Below are positions 44,135 through 55,304 of a stretch of 64,000 bases of DNA, piece after piece (position 1 is the stretch's first letter; each line of letters opens with the position of its first letter). The position numbers and the translations under genes are program-made. This DNA comes from Angiostrongylus vasorum. Its lineage: Eukaryota > Nematoda > Chromadorea > Rhabditida > Metastrongylidae. Where the stretch lies: assembly GCA_018806985.1 (NCBI GenBank), contig JADANN010000227.1, positions 293,128-357,127 on the forward strand. The letters run 5' to 3'. Below the pieces are notes generated by a model. The model did no database searches and was not told the DNA's origin. It was given only the letters and a program-made list of their open reading frames with translations.

Positions 44135-44395
44135 TAAAAAAGGACAAAGTATTCAGAGTCGACCAATCCCTGCGGGATGCGCCATGCATTCTACTTTTCA
44201 ACCATCGTTAGAAGTGTTTAAATGTATATGTGGCGTATATAATGATTTGTGGTGGCCTATGGCCTACCGATATATCAACTCAGTCAATGATGTCGTCCTC
44301 CCAGGCAAGTTTGGTACCAAATAACCGATCCAAGAGGGATAGAGAGTTTGATGAGTTCGGGCGCGAAATCAAACCCACCAGTGAGCACGTGCGTA
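44135..44395 (-). mobile_element. SINE-1 copy
   Basis: Reversed SINE-1: aaaaaggacaaagtattc, gtcgaccaatccctgcggg, cgccatgcattctacttttc, aatgatttgtggtggcc, ccgatatatcaactcagtc, ccaggcaagtttggtacca, and a box B-like gcgcgaaatcaaacccac at the right. Confidence 0.7.
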
Positions 44396-44499
44396 TTGCA
44401 TGGCCTCTCCAATCACTGCCCAACAACGACCCCGTTTTCCCGCAATACCCGTACTAGCGGGTAGGTGATATTGTCCTCAGATGTATAATAGCTTTTTAA

Positions 44500-44700
44500 A
44501 CGAATGCGTTGTTTATGGGTGTCGTTGAATGCTAGTCCAGTCGATTCTCCCTGGAATCTTGGGATAGCCGAGCTAAGGCGTTCGCAGATCATTAGCACAT
44601 GCAGTCGAAAGAATTTATGGATCAGATGGAGATTCTCCCAGACACGTCCGCCACCAATTAGCTGATCACGGGGGAAGGGAGACTTAGTGGGGACTGGGGT
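44500..44700 (-). repeat. SINE-2-like body
   Basis: Reversed SINE-2 body: gggtgtcgttgaatgctagt, cagtcgattctccctggaat, cttgggatagccgagctaag and gcgttcgcaga. The same body is at 46573 and 55040-55130. Confidence 0.55.
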
Positions 44701-44834
44701 AGTCAAACCAGGGTCTTGGGAATATTGTTGAGCCGTATATCTATGATTACGCTACCAAACGCCTCTATTTGCAATACAAATGCTGAAAATTGCAGGAACT
44801 AATTGAGCACTTTTTTACTTTTTTATTTGCTGCC

Positions 44835-45140
44835 TACTACAATTTTTTTACGGCAGATTATTATGCGAAATACAACCACAACGATGTTGAGATATTTGCA
44901 AAACTCCGGACCGCAGATGTCCGTGCTCGGGAACGAACCCTTTCCGGGGCTAACGCATTCACCACCAAACCATGCGGGTCCGTAGCTAAGAGACAGGAGA
45001 AACAAAGAACCCGCATGGTGCTGTGGTGAAAACATTAGCCCGCGGAAAGGGTGATTGCGCGTTCGCTCCCCAACACAGACACCTGCGGTCCGGAGTTTTG
45101 CAAATATCTCGGCATCGTTGTGGTTGTATTTCGCATAACT
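44835..45140. repeat. R3 head-to-head palindrome
   Basis: Left arm 44860-44990 and right arm 45000-45135 are inverted copies: gcgaaatacaaccacaacga, ttgagatatttgcaaaactc, cggaccgcag and ccaccaaaccatgcgggtcc on the left, each mirrored on the right. The centre (44985-45005) is short. Pol III-like boxes point outward. Confidence 0.85.
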
Positions 45141-45469
45141 GAGTACTTTTTTTGACAGAGTACGGTAATTCTAGTTAATATCAGCATTCTCGAAACATCT
45201 TGAATTCTTAATAAACTCGTCCCATTCCGTGAGACCACGATAAAACGAACAATTCGATGAATTATCGCGATAGATTGAAAACGATAGATAAATATCAAAT
45301 CAACATAACTGCTACAGGTCAGAGCGGTCGGATTGAATTGCTTAGACGACATGTGCATAGTTATTGATTATTCCATCAGAAGGTAGATTAGTACCATATT
45401 GCAAAAAATGGTTTAAGTATTTCCACAGAGCCAAGAAATTCTGTTAATACTTAGAAATGCAATGTTATT

Positions 45470-45835
45470 TTTACAATTTCGGCTAACGTCTCGACGTCTT
45501 CGTCTTCATCAGAGCTGATGATCCGAGTCGATGCTCCACGCTTGTTGCGATGTGGCGGCTTCGCCCTAGTGTCGAGTCAGGTCTTCCTCAGCGGGCCACC
45601 TCCTCGAATGAGGCACACTCACTCGATGACCGGACAATCAATCCTGGCTCGCTAAGGAAGAGATGGCTCGACATGAAGGCGAAGCCGCCACATCGAGACG
45701 ACAAACAAGCGTGTACCATCGACTCGGATCATCGTCTCTGATGAAGATGAAGACGTTGAAACATTAGCCGAAAATAAGTACCTTTATCAACCTTGTGCGA
45801 GCTCATTAAAGAAAGAATATATGTTGATTAGTAAT
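45470..45835. mobile_element. PLE arm pair
   Basis: Inverted arms (45470-45620 and 45625-45835) with a very short spacer. Shared: tcgatgctccacgcttgt, gatgtggcggcttcgcc, tgtcgag, and their complements. The left hammerhead (45484-45520, minus) has CTGATGA, helix II GACG/CGTC but GAGA instead of GAAA. The right one (CTGATGA 45738-45744, GAAA 45758-45761) has helix II GAUG/CGUU with two wobble pairs and CATT at the cleavage side. Helix I is weak in both. Confidence 0.7.
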
Positions 45836-46529
45836 ACTGAGATTAAAGGAAAGTCGGTTTTGAAATATTAAAGTATTAATCGGTAAGATGTCACTAGAAA
45901 CTCAACGAAAGTCCTCTGAAACTTACAAAGAATTCGGACACAACAGCTTCATTTACACTGGGTATGAAAAGATTTTGAGGCCGTCGAACACAAAGAACGT
46001 CGAATTCGTCGCCTAATTTCTTCCCACAAGCTCAAAACGATACTGCATCTTACCACATCGTGCTAGAGGGGTCCGGCATCAGTCGGAACCACATAACGTA
46101 CTATGTACTCCGTACAATTCTATTGAAGAGATGGATGATCAGCGAAGAGAAGATATTCACAAAATATCTCTACTTCTATCTGGAAACGTTGGTGGAATTT
46201 AAATATAATCCGGTCACTGATAGATTAATGAATGTGACAGAATGGAAAACAATTCGTCAGTATGTGACAACGAAACGACGAACACTTGGAGTCGAATCTC
46301 TAATAATGTGCAAATCACGTGGATGGAAACTCACGCACGTATGATTCACGTGAATTCCATGAAGGTCAGACCTAATGGAAATGTTTCTCAAAGGTTCGAA
46401 GCAAATCTATCGCTTATTTATTGCATTACCCAACATCACACATTGTGAGCATCTCCAACAATTTCTACCATTCGACCCATTTCTAAGCATCGATCATTTA
46501 CGAAAACCTAGAGATCGTTGTGTAGGTTC
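45836..46529. other. unexplained segment with a 94-codon ORF
   Basis: The + ORF 46060-46341 has mixed, fairly protein-like composition (FTKYLYFYLETLVEFKYN, VTEWKTIRQYVTTKRRTLG) and starts after no clear acceptor. An overlapping frame continues to 46448. I do not recognise a family. It may be a decayed transposon or gene. Confidence 0.25.
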
Positions 46530-46690
46530 TGCTGCCAGTAGTGGATTTCTATCTTCCTCTTAAATGTCACTGAATGCTGGTCGAGCAGATTTACTGTGTT
46601 AGGACATTCGCAGACCTTCGCCACAAGCAGTGTTTCACCTCTAGCCTTTGTGGACCATAGATTGGTCAGGGTTCGGGTTCGAAGCAGTGA
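46530..46690 (-). repeat. SINE-2-like fragment
   Basis: Reversed SINE-2 body and head: tgtcactgaatgctggtcga, cattcgcagac, and box B-like ggttcgggttcgaagc near the right end. Confidence 0.5.
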
Positions 46691-46824
46691 CCGCAAAACG
46701 AAGATGTATTTTCCACTAATAAAGACGAAAATGTATTTGTGATGTGATGTAATAGACGCGTCCTACTAAAGCATTTTGGATTATGTTGTTTAGGATCAAA
46801 AATTTCACGACATGAAGTCTGTAA

Positions 46825-47205
46825 CTACTTCGATACTTGGACGGCCCATCCTCACTGATTGTGCGGGCCCCCAGCACAATCTCCTTTTTTCAGAGTTTTG
46901 CTGGTTTAGCATTGTGGTTCCCTGGTGGCCCCCAGGTCAGCCTAGCCAAAGTCTGCCTCAGGTCGTCACCACTACAGGTAGTTGGCGCCCTTGCGAATTA
47001 GAGGAAGATTTGCCACCATGCAACTAGTTTGATACCTAGACGGTAGTGGATCCTGGTATTAGTTTACTCTTAGCTGAGCTTCCTGGTGGAAACGCCGGAT
47101 TTCTTCTCAGGTTGGAAGGCCTTCCTAGGGAAACGAATTCCCCCACTGTACATCGCAGCCCGACACTCGGGAACACCTCCCAGCCACGATGAGGCGGTAA
47201 ACCGT
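46825..47205 (-). mobile_element. R1 repeat, near full length
   Basis: Reversed R1: cgatacttggacggcccatc at the left, ggtcgtcaccactacagg, gaagatttgccaccatgc, tagtttactcttagctgagc, cccccactgtacatcgcagc and gccacgatgaggcggtaaac at the right. No clear target-site duplication. Confidence 0.8.
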
Positions 47206-47904
47206 ATTTGGGTGGGGGAGGGGAAGGAAGTTAAGAAATCTATAATTACATTTAGTTTATCTGACTTAACTTAATTTCACTGGTTCAGTTCTAATAACTC
47301 TAGTATTGTGAAAAACATCGAAATTCATACATGAAACCTATAAAGGCGTAAACATTTTACGTGCACATCACGTGATCATCACGTGATTTGTCTTGGGACT
47401 ACGATGTGACCAGGACCATAGGGAGAAAATAACTCTGCAGGTTATTTGTGACAAAGGACAATTGTTAGTGCAGTCACGTAAAGGGTCGTAACGAGAATAT
47501 CACAAATGGCTGCTGCAAAAAATAAAGAACAAAGTGAAATACAACATTTTAATGAAGTGGAAAGGTTTGTAGGGCAGAAAAAAAGTATACACTGAAGCAA
47601 GTGCATGTTAATGAGACATAATCGAATTGCTGATAAGCGAACAAAGAGCTAGGAAAAAAGTCCCATATGCAAATTTGCGCCAGCAAACGGTGGACGACAC
47701 ATACCCTATCGCCCTTCATCGGATCAATGAAGAGCGGTGCCTGCAAATGTCTGGACACCAGGCATTGGACATGGGAACAGAGTGACGAACGCCGTTGAAG
47801 GAGTGGTGGCGAGAGCGCCGGTTGACTGGACTGGAAGGCATAGACGAGCTAGCATAGACGCCAGCGGATAACGATTACATAATTTGACTTCTATTTACTG
47901 TTTA
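47206..47904. other. unassigned
   Basis: No gene recognised. 47366-47388 holds two CACGTGAT palindromes 12 bp apart (see findings). Confidence 0.35.
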
Positions 47905-48140
47905 TTCTTTTTTTTCATGGCAGGGTAATATGTGAACTATAACCAAGACATGAGCAAAACTCGGAACATCAGCTGAGCCTGGAACCTTCGAATACCCTTT
48001 CCGAGGGCTCACATGTTATCCACTACACCAACGGAGGCCGTTGGCTTGCTTTCTCTCAACCAGTACTCTGACGGTGCTATCAGCAATCAGTCCACTTGCG
48101 GTTTCGAGTTTTGATCATATCTCAGCATGCTTGCTTTTGT
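47905..48140. repeat. R3 palindrome, diverged
   Basis: Outer blocks acatgagcaaaactcgga (47948) and cgagttttgatcatatctca (48106) are inverted copies. Inside are aaccttcgaatacccttt and ctttctctcaaccag, as in the variant at 58660-59000. Confidence 0.65.
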
Positions 48141-48297
48141 ACTTCACACAAAAAATTATTCACGTTATACAGTACCCTTTTTGCATTAAATAGCACATAG
48201 CAGTAGGATTGCAGGGGAGATGTATTGGAGATGTAGATAATTAGAACAGCTAGACTACTACGAGATTCAACTGTTTCGGAAGACAAAATGTAAAGAG
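48141..48297. other. unassigned
   Basis: No gene or repeat recognised. Confidence 0.3.
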
Positions 48298-48425
48298 CGC
48301 AATAAGCGCAACGGTTAGCGATACCATGCAATACACGCGTGGTATTTGGTTCGACCACCTCTCGGCCTAACCAATCCATCCATCTGAGGTCAGCAAATTA
48401 GTTCCTGAGCAAGACTTCCTGTGAG
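48298..48425 (+). repeat. SINE-1 head fragment
   Basis: Box A-like gcgcaacggttagcgatac and box B-like tttggttcgaccac, then tccatctgaggtcagcaaatt. Body and tail are lost. It is not a tRNA gene, as no acceptor stem forms. Confidence 0.6.
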
Positions 48426-48544
48426 CAAAGAGGGACTGGCGAGTGCACGTGGTGAAAAATTGGGAACGCTGTGTTAGAACTATTCCACGATTGTGAAAGA
48501 AACGAGGGAAAAAATCTTTAGACTTTTTGTGAGTGACAGATGGT

Positions 48545-48610
48545 AGACAGTGGAACTCTTGAAAGAAGTGGTGGGATCTGCACAAAATGTGAATGCGAGT
48601 CATATGAAAC
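48545..48610 (+). repeat. SINE-2 3' end fragment
   Basis: gtgggatctgcacaaaatgtg followed by gcgagtcatatgaaac resembles the 3' end of SINE-2 near 55230. Confidence 0.4.
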
Positions 48611-48845
48611 TTTAAAATAGGTAAATAAAGCATGACGTATAACACTCCCAGTGCAAAAATAGCGCTAGATGGTCAGGATAACTGTGCAATTCAGCAATTC
48701 ACAAGCAATTCTAAGAACCACCACCACTTTGGTACAACGATGGTTACACTTTTCTCTCTGCTAGCCTTATTCTCACTTGAGGAAAACTATGGAAATTCGA
48801 ACAGGTGATTTTGTGAATGAATCCTAACTAATAACTTTCTACACG

Positions 48846-48965
48846 ATTGAGCTAACACGAGGTTGAGTGAGTTCACTGGTAGAAGGTTTCAGCCCTTTTC
48901 CGTATTCAGCTATTGACTGCCACTCTAACTAATAACACCTCGTGTTTCCTAAACAAGAATATAAA
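48846..48965. repeat. inverted PLE ends
   Basis: gagctaacacgaggttgag (48848) and taacacctcgtgtttcctaaac (48937) are the outer ends of two PLE arms facing each other, with the ribozyme parts lost. Confidence 0.5.
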
Positions 48966-49084
48966 AAATTGCTCTAACTAGAGAGTTTCTTACTCCCTAC
49001 AGATACGACTGATCCGATCAATTTGTCGCTCAGGTGAGAGATGGGGCAGAAATTCGGTTGCCAAATAAAGCAATTCAACTGTAA

Positions 49085-49265
49085 GAATTCTATAACGCTG
49101 AGATATTTGCAAAACTCCGGACCGCAGGTGTCTGCGGTGGGGAACGAAACGCGCTATTGTCCTTTCCGGGGAGTAACGCGTTCAACACCACACCATGCGG
49201 GTCTTTCGTTTCGCCTGTCTCTCAGCTACTTCCATCGATCTTTTGCTATCAGCAATCACCCGTTA
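49085..49265 (-). repeat. R3 unit, reverse
   Basis: Clean reverse R3 unit: gctgagatatttgcaaaactc, cggaccgcaggtgtctgcgg, cgctattgtcctttccgggg, caacaccacaccatgcggg, tcgtttcgcctgtctctcag and tatcagcaatcacccgtt. Confidence 0.8.
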
Positions 49266-50059
49266 AAAAAACTTCAAGATTGTAAAAACTCTGTTACAAC
49301 TTATTACACTTCCCATATAAATGTGTGCACTCAAATATGTTAAGGCGACTTGAAAAATAGATTCGCTCAACGTTGAATTTGATTCTAGACAGTCTACCAG
49401 TTTGTGATGCACCATTCCATGCGTCCTTCTTAACTTCTCGAGTGTAACTAGTCTTTTCCCATGAGGGCTAAGTAACTAGTAACTTCTTCCCAGTCTCTTA
49501 GGAAATGGAAAGAGATACTAATCGATTGAAGACGTCAGATTTATGTATATATACGCACATATACATGCTTAAGTACCTATACGGACGGACATGCATTTGT
49601 GCACACACATATATGTACAAAAATGGCCACACACTTAGACACATGTTATCACAGAACCCACGGATTTTTTCCCACAAGACAGCTACACTACGGAACACAA
49701 CGCGATAAGCGCGCGAATTCGTCGTGGCGACCAATTGAGGGATTGTACGAAAAGGAATTCTAGAATCAAAGGAAGTGCTTCCGTTAACACACATTGCTGG
49801 ATTAAAAAGAAGCCTTCTGACTCCATTGTGATAACTCTTTGGTTTTCTGGATCTCATAAACGTCTTCTTATCGTTGAGACACATTCCATCTCGAGCAGCT
49901 AAGCAATGGAACAAGCGGGTTTCCATCCAGCGCAACGTGATAGTGCCCGCGAATGTCTTAATAATATGTTGGTAACTCTCATGCTTCCGTACCATTTCGT
50001 CTTTATACATTTTTATTGCATCGGTTATTTTATATTGTAAATGTACTGATCCACGGACC
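49266..50059 (-). other. unexplained ORF-bearing segment
   Basis: A 189-codon minus ORF (49498-50067) is the longest in the window. Its last 60 codons fall in TATATGTA-rich sequence and its first few in the RTE-A leader. The middle (about 49740-50040; TLRWMETRLFHCLAARDGM, SYHNGVRRLLFNPAM) looks more protein-like, but I recognise no family. It could be a decayed mobile-element ORF. Confidence 0.25.
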
Positions 50060-51440
50060 TCCCTCATATGAGGGATCCCGATAACCGGCTAGTCGCGAGG
50101 CTACGTGGCGCGTCCCCAGGTGGCGAATAAGGGTGGTAGTCGGGGATCAAAAGCGACCTTCGCTTATCTGAGACGCAGGTGGATCCAGGGGATGGACTCC
50201 CTATTTCTGCTGTGCCGGTTTGGCACATAGTTTCTGTATTTACGAGGCGTATTTATGCACGCGTGTGTGGGTGCGCTCAAGTTTATGCGGATTCCATTCT
50301 ACGAGTCAATTCGGCCAAAAGCCTGCAATCAAATGACAAGGAAGTATATGGGAATCGGTTAGAAGTGGCTTTCAACAAATAAGTTCCTCGTCTACTCTTG
50401 GTGATACCGGCAAGCTACCCGTGAGGACACCCAGACCCAGCGTTCAGAGCTCAGCAAGCTACACGTGGGTATCAAAAAGCTGAACACAATAAAAGAAACG
50501 GTCCTCATTCCCCTGACCCCCAAAAAGAGTCGTGAGCTATACAAAAATTTCACAACCAAGATATCATCATTCTACTACGATATTAACATCGATGTCAAAA
50601 AGAGGGGTTAGGAAAGGCGACACCATCTGGCCAAAATTATTTACCGCCACTCTCAAGAACGTCACGCGAACATTGGAGCGGGATAGCATGGGAGTGAAAA
50701 GCGGTGGTCGGCAGTTACACCATCTTCGCTTTGCTGATGACATCGTCCTTATAACACCAAACATTAGCCAAGCGGAACGAATGCTTGCCGACTTTGACAA
50801 AGCCTATGGAAAAACTGGTCTTCGACTAAATCTCACAAAAATGATGTTCGTAAAGAACGGATTGGTTTCGTATGCCCCATTCACGTCCAGTGTTGGACAG
50901 CTTTGGACACCATCGAGGATGTAGTGAACAGAACAAAGAACACTCGACTCCGTGCCCACGTTTTCGGCTCAACGGTACTTCCTGCTTTAACGTATGCGTG
51001 AGTAACCTATTCGCTGTGTAAACAGAATGAAAGATCATTCAGCGTTAGTGGACGCGCCGTCGAAAGGAGGATAATGTTAAGAATATCCTGTGTCACACAA
51101 GTAAGGAAAGTTATCCGAAGTTGCGATCTGCGTCAACGATCAATAATCAGTGATGCCATTCCGCACCACAAACAGGCGAAGATAAGGGTGGGCCGGACAT
51201 GTAATGCGTATGAACGACAACCGATGGACAAGAGCCGTTAGTGAATGGATTCTTCCCGGATGTCAATCGTACTGCAGGGAGATCATCGACCCCATGGTCA
51301 GAGTTCTTCACGAAAAGCCTATAAGAAAGGTATGATGCTTGACGAGTTCCTAGAGTAAGCAGAACCTTGGGGGCACTCTTGCACGCGATAGTGTAAAAGG
51401 GAAGATTTACTGGCGCCCGCTCGAGTCACTCAACGATCAA
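50060..51440 (+). mobile_element. RTE-A internal-deletion derivative
   Basis: The leader 50060-50530 is joined directly to the RT palm (50535 onward; ELYKNFTTKIS text in one frame, then KRGVRKGDTIWPKLFTATLK). The endonuclease, linker and RT fingers are missing, a loss of roughly 2 kb compared with 40845-43995. Motif C at 50730-50741 is FADD, followed by IVLITPNISQAERMLADFDK, unbroken. The C-terminal and 3' parts run to about 51440 with stops. It cannot encode its own mobility. Confidence 0.8.
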
Positions 51441-51729
51441 TGAGACTACAGATGATAGGTGAAAGGAATGTATTGATATCGAGTCGTCGAATTCTCTATT
51501 ACTTCAATTATCGGAAACTTACTAGTGATTAATGAGAAGTCAGGATCGCCAAGAATATGAGGGTGCACCTGCTGTACTGTTGGATTATAAAGAATTCATC
51601 TTATAATTAACCAAAGTTAAAATTTTGATGCTTGCATAGCAAAGATCTATTAGGACACGAACAATCGGGATATACTAGGAGCAAGACAGGAATCTCATGG
51701 GAATCTTAGTTGTCTTCCACCCTCTCTGT
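51441..51729. other. unassigned
   Basis: No gene or repeat recognised. Confidence 0.3.
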
Positions 51730-51856
51730 CTCCTGACTCCCACCGACCAACTACTGCATGTGGTGACGATCCTCTCTCTCTCTCTCCCTCCTTTCTGATG
51801 ATCACCTACCGACAACCGCATGTGGTGACGATCTCCTTCACTCTCTCTCCTTCTGT
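51730..51856 (+). repeat. two-copy tandem repeat with CT tracts
   Basis: A unit of about 62 bp occurs twice (51730-51793 and 51794-51856): cgac.aac..ctgcatgtggtgacgat followed by a (CT)n tract. The copies differ by small changes and CT length. Confidence 0.8.
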
Positions 51857-53107
51857 TGTTCATCTAAGGCCAGCCGCGTATGATGGTGGCGTGGAGCAAA
51901 CTGGTACGACTATCTGGGGGCACCAGAGAAAAAACTTGCTAATGCCGTCCACGCCGTCAGGTGACCAGAACACGACTGATCACGAAGTTCCATTCTCCTT
52001 TTCAATGAGACCGTCATCTTTTCGAAAAATATTGTTTGAAATGGAGATGGTGTATAGTAACGACTGCTTGCAATTTTAAACGAATATCTCTCATCTCAGA
52101 ATCGAACACTGTTAGCTAAATTAAATTCTTATCTTCCTGAGCTCACAGGACGCACTTTTTCACTTAGTTTTAGAGGTTTCGAAAACGAAAGCACGTGGGG
52201 CATGGATAAGAAAGAAGAACAAGTTAAAAAAATACATTATTTAAGGCACAGTTAGAAATCTGAAGAAGAAATGGGGAGTGGATGTACTGGAAGCTTATAA
52301 GCTTCAAATGCCTTCTGATCTTTCAAAGTAACTACTAATAACGTGTACACTGTTCGAACTTTCCCATTCAACTTTGCAGTTCAACTCTACAGGAGGCCAA
52401 GCACGAGACTGAGACTGGCTGGCTAAGCCCTGCAGCAACTCTGTCGATGATTTTACAAAGAATAGGACAATCATAAAATGAAAACGATGGATAGAAGTAG
52501 GAAGAAGAAGGTGTAGAAGGGCGAGTTGTTGTGCGAACAAGCATCCTAAACAAGGGTCAGACCAAATGAAGACGTGCGGTGTCATTTGAGCATGTCTTTG
52601 AAGGAAAAATCGGAATAAAAAACCGACGCTGCCTAAGATAAAAATGAATTGCTAGGACAGTCGATGTTCACAAAGAACAGAAATGCTGGCAAGGACGATC
52701 CATTCAAATATCCAGCTAACTGTTTCCTGTTATTTTGACCATAGCTCAAAATTCCTCCCACAATTGCCACAATCTGCTAGATGGTGCTGGGTTGGCGTAG
52801 AATCTACTCGTCAACAAAGTGTCCAGTTTTGTCATTCATTCTTAGTGTGAAATTCACTGAATCAAACCAAACTGAAGCAAAATACGTTTGTTTGAAAGTC
52901 GATTTAGAAGAAAAAGTGATACCTACAAATTCGACGTCTAACACGTTTCCCACGAATACCAAGATTTTTGCGAGGCGGCAAAATTTTGGTGTAAAATGTT
53001 TGAAAAATATATGTGTTTGACATAAAATACTATTATTCACAGAAATCCGATGAGAAGAAACATATTGATTTCGTGATGTTTCCTAGTCATAAGGGAAATT
53101 CAAAGGA
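51857..53107. other. unassigned
   Basis: ORFs at 51798-52079, 52304-52585 and 52781-53020 have no motif or splice support. No repeat recognised. Confidence 0.35.
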
Positions 53108-53185
53108 GCGCATGTATCGCAGTGGTTAGAGGCGCCCTGAAATACAAGGATCGATCCCGCTCTCTGGGTTCACAAAGCCTGATGA
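53108..53185 (+). repeat. SINE-1 head fragment
   Basis: gcatgtatcgcagtggttagaggcgcc (box A) and caaggatcgatcccgc (box B), then gttcacaaagcctg. Best-preserved SINE-1 head in the window; the rest is missing. Confidence 0.65.
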
Positions 53186-54119
53186 TCTGAAGATGTTTTG
53201 ACCAAGCTATCTCAGTATTCCCGGAAAAAATTAGCTCGACGAGTAATCAGTGACATATATTGCAGTTGCTAGTGGAAAATAGGCCTTCGAGTCAGTTCTC
53301 AGCAGCGAATAGTAACTAGCTTTAAGCAGAATGCCCGACTTGGTAAAAAGACGTCACGCGGGACTTTTCGTAGTTGTCACAGACCAATATCGGTAATGAA
53401 ACCGTTTATATACGCCGATGCAACACCACTAAAACAGAAACAACGACAGAAAAAATACTGGCGTAAGAACAAGGCAAGTTCTAGATTATGAGGTGCTCAC
53501 AACTACTAATGAAGTGCGGCTTATAAGGGCACAAGAGTATTAGGATAATATTATAATATTAATACAATAATAATAGCAACTTAATAATAATGACGAGTAA
53601 GGGGATGCGGATGACGGCGCCCACAATGGCGCGTACAGTGGCCAAGATGCCGAGGGCTAAAAGAACAGGAGAGTGAGATTCAGACAAGCCGTGCATTAGG
53701 CTAAGCTAGAGATCACATGTACAGCGGTTAGATGCGCTTTCACATTGATCGATGAGGACAGCATGTTACCTTAGAAACTGTTGGTGCAACTGAATATGAA
53801 CGCGATGAGTCACATGGAACACAGTCAGGCGGCTGATCGTAGATAACGCTGTCTGCAACGTGAAATTTGAGCATTGATGGGTGTCACCATTGCCTAAGAG
53901 GTAACTTGGGCCATCAAATAGAGCCACTGTAAACTGATAAACCGACTATAGCGGCATAGCAGATACACAGCATAGGTTGGTCGGTCAGCGGCTTCGTACG
54001 CATAGCGTGCATTGTGGGAAGAATGGTACATGCCACCGATGGCGTCGCAGACAGAACGCATCTGAGGACACCCCGCGCTTCTGACAACGTTCTGCAAGAC
54101 AACTGATAAACAATGAACA
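53186..54119. other. unassigned
   Basis: No gene seen. 53545-53595 is ATA/TAA-rich. 53716-53760 (gtacagcggttagatgcgc) may be another decayed SINE-1 head. Confidence 0.35.
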
Positions 54120-54175
54120 CTGACACGAGGATTAGGATGAGGATCTGGATGAGGATATGGATGAGGATGCACCAG
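54120..54175 (+). repeat. (GGATGA)n-like short tandem repeat
   Basis: Imperfect hexamer array: gaggattaggatgaggatc, tggatgaggatatggatg. It accounts for the minus ORFs with alternating His-Pro (53894-54172) and Ser runs. Confidence 0.85.
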
Positions 54176-54765
54176 GCTGATCGGAGGAAGCGTGACGGAG
54201 TAACGGTAATGCGAAATTAGTGTACAATTCGCAACTGTGATGTAATAACGGTAGAGTGGAGCTAATATACAATAATAACCACGTGCAATATGAGTTAAAA
54301 ACTACGATAACATACGTGACACACGAGATCAACAGGGGGCGAATCAGTTCACGAGGCTACTCATATGCTTCTGGAGAAGGCGGTATTTGACACAGGTCCA
54401 GCATCTTTACCGAAAACGTTCGTCAGCTACCGTTTTCAAATCCCCCTCAAAACCAGAGATCAGCTTGCGGAAGACGGCTCTCGAAAACATCCTCACGCGC
54501 TTCATGTTATTGTACGAATGACGACTTTTGGACAGTAATAAGAAACAACAAGCTTCGATTGTACAGATTGGTTTGCACAACAAGATTGTGCATGACGGTC
54601 GAAGTTCCTTAGGATGGGATGAAAATATTCACGCACTACATTTGCTAGGCGACTTGAGAAACAGCGGATATGATCATTACTAGAGAAACATGCGATAATA
54701 GAAAGAAATAGTAGCTATTCTGGCAATTGTTGCTATAACACAAATGAGAAAAGCGAATTCTTGAA
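54176..54765. other. unassigned
   Basis: No gene or repeat recognised. Confidence 0.3.
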
Positions 54766-54954
54766 GTGAAAGCCAAATCCACTAGCAAATCCGAAAACTT
54801 TCCCGAACGACAGATGTTGGTACTTGACAACAAACACATTAACGTTCGACGAAAAGCAATTTGGAGCGAGTTGAAAGCGGACTTCCTTCAGATTGCCTGT
54901 CGTCGAAGACTGCCAGAATATAGAGGATCAATAAATTTTCACGAATTACTGATG
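54766..54954 (+). other. unidentified open segment
   Basis: The first 63 codons of a 145-codon ORF (ERQMLVLDNKHINVRRKAIW, CRRRLPEYRGSINFHELLM) are not explained by any repeat seen here. The rest of the ORF lies inside SINE-2. Possibly a real exon into which a SINE was inserted, or chance. Confidence 0.25.
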
Positions 54955-55280
54955 GGTGGTGGGGAGGAGGATAGCACAGCGGTTAGTGATGCAGTCCATC
55001 AGGAAGCAAGGCGTTCGTTTGACCCGTTCCCAATGTTGACCCCCAATCCACGTGGGAACGTCTTAGCTCGGCTATGTCCAACATTGCAAGGAGAAGCGAC
55101 TCCACCAGTATTCAACAGTATTCATAGGGAAAACGAAATCCTTAAGCAACAGCCGAAACAACACACGAAAATGTTCGAAGACCTTTGTGGAAGATCAGTG
55201 TGAGGAGAACAAATCGAATGCAAAAATGCTGGGATACGCACAGTAGATGCGATGACGAATCATGTAAACAATAGATAATA
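54955..55280 (+). mobile_element. SINE-2 copy
   Basis: Forward SINE-2. Head: tagcacagcggttagtgatg (box A) and gcgttcgtttgacccg (box B region). Body: cacgtgggaacgtcttagc, tcggctatgtccaacattgc and agtattcaacagtattcat. 3' end: aatgctgggatacgcacagtagatg near 55230-55250. Confidence 0.65.
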
Positions 55281-55304
55281 ATAATTTTTGGACGATATTT
55301 GGGA

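Noticed and set aside
53105..53165. tRNA gene
   Set aside because: Boxes A and B are present here and in all SINE-1 heads, but acceptor and anticodon stems do not form and the text continues into the SINE body.
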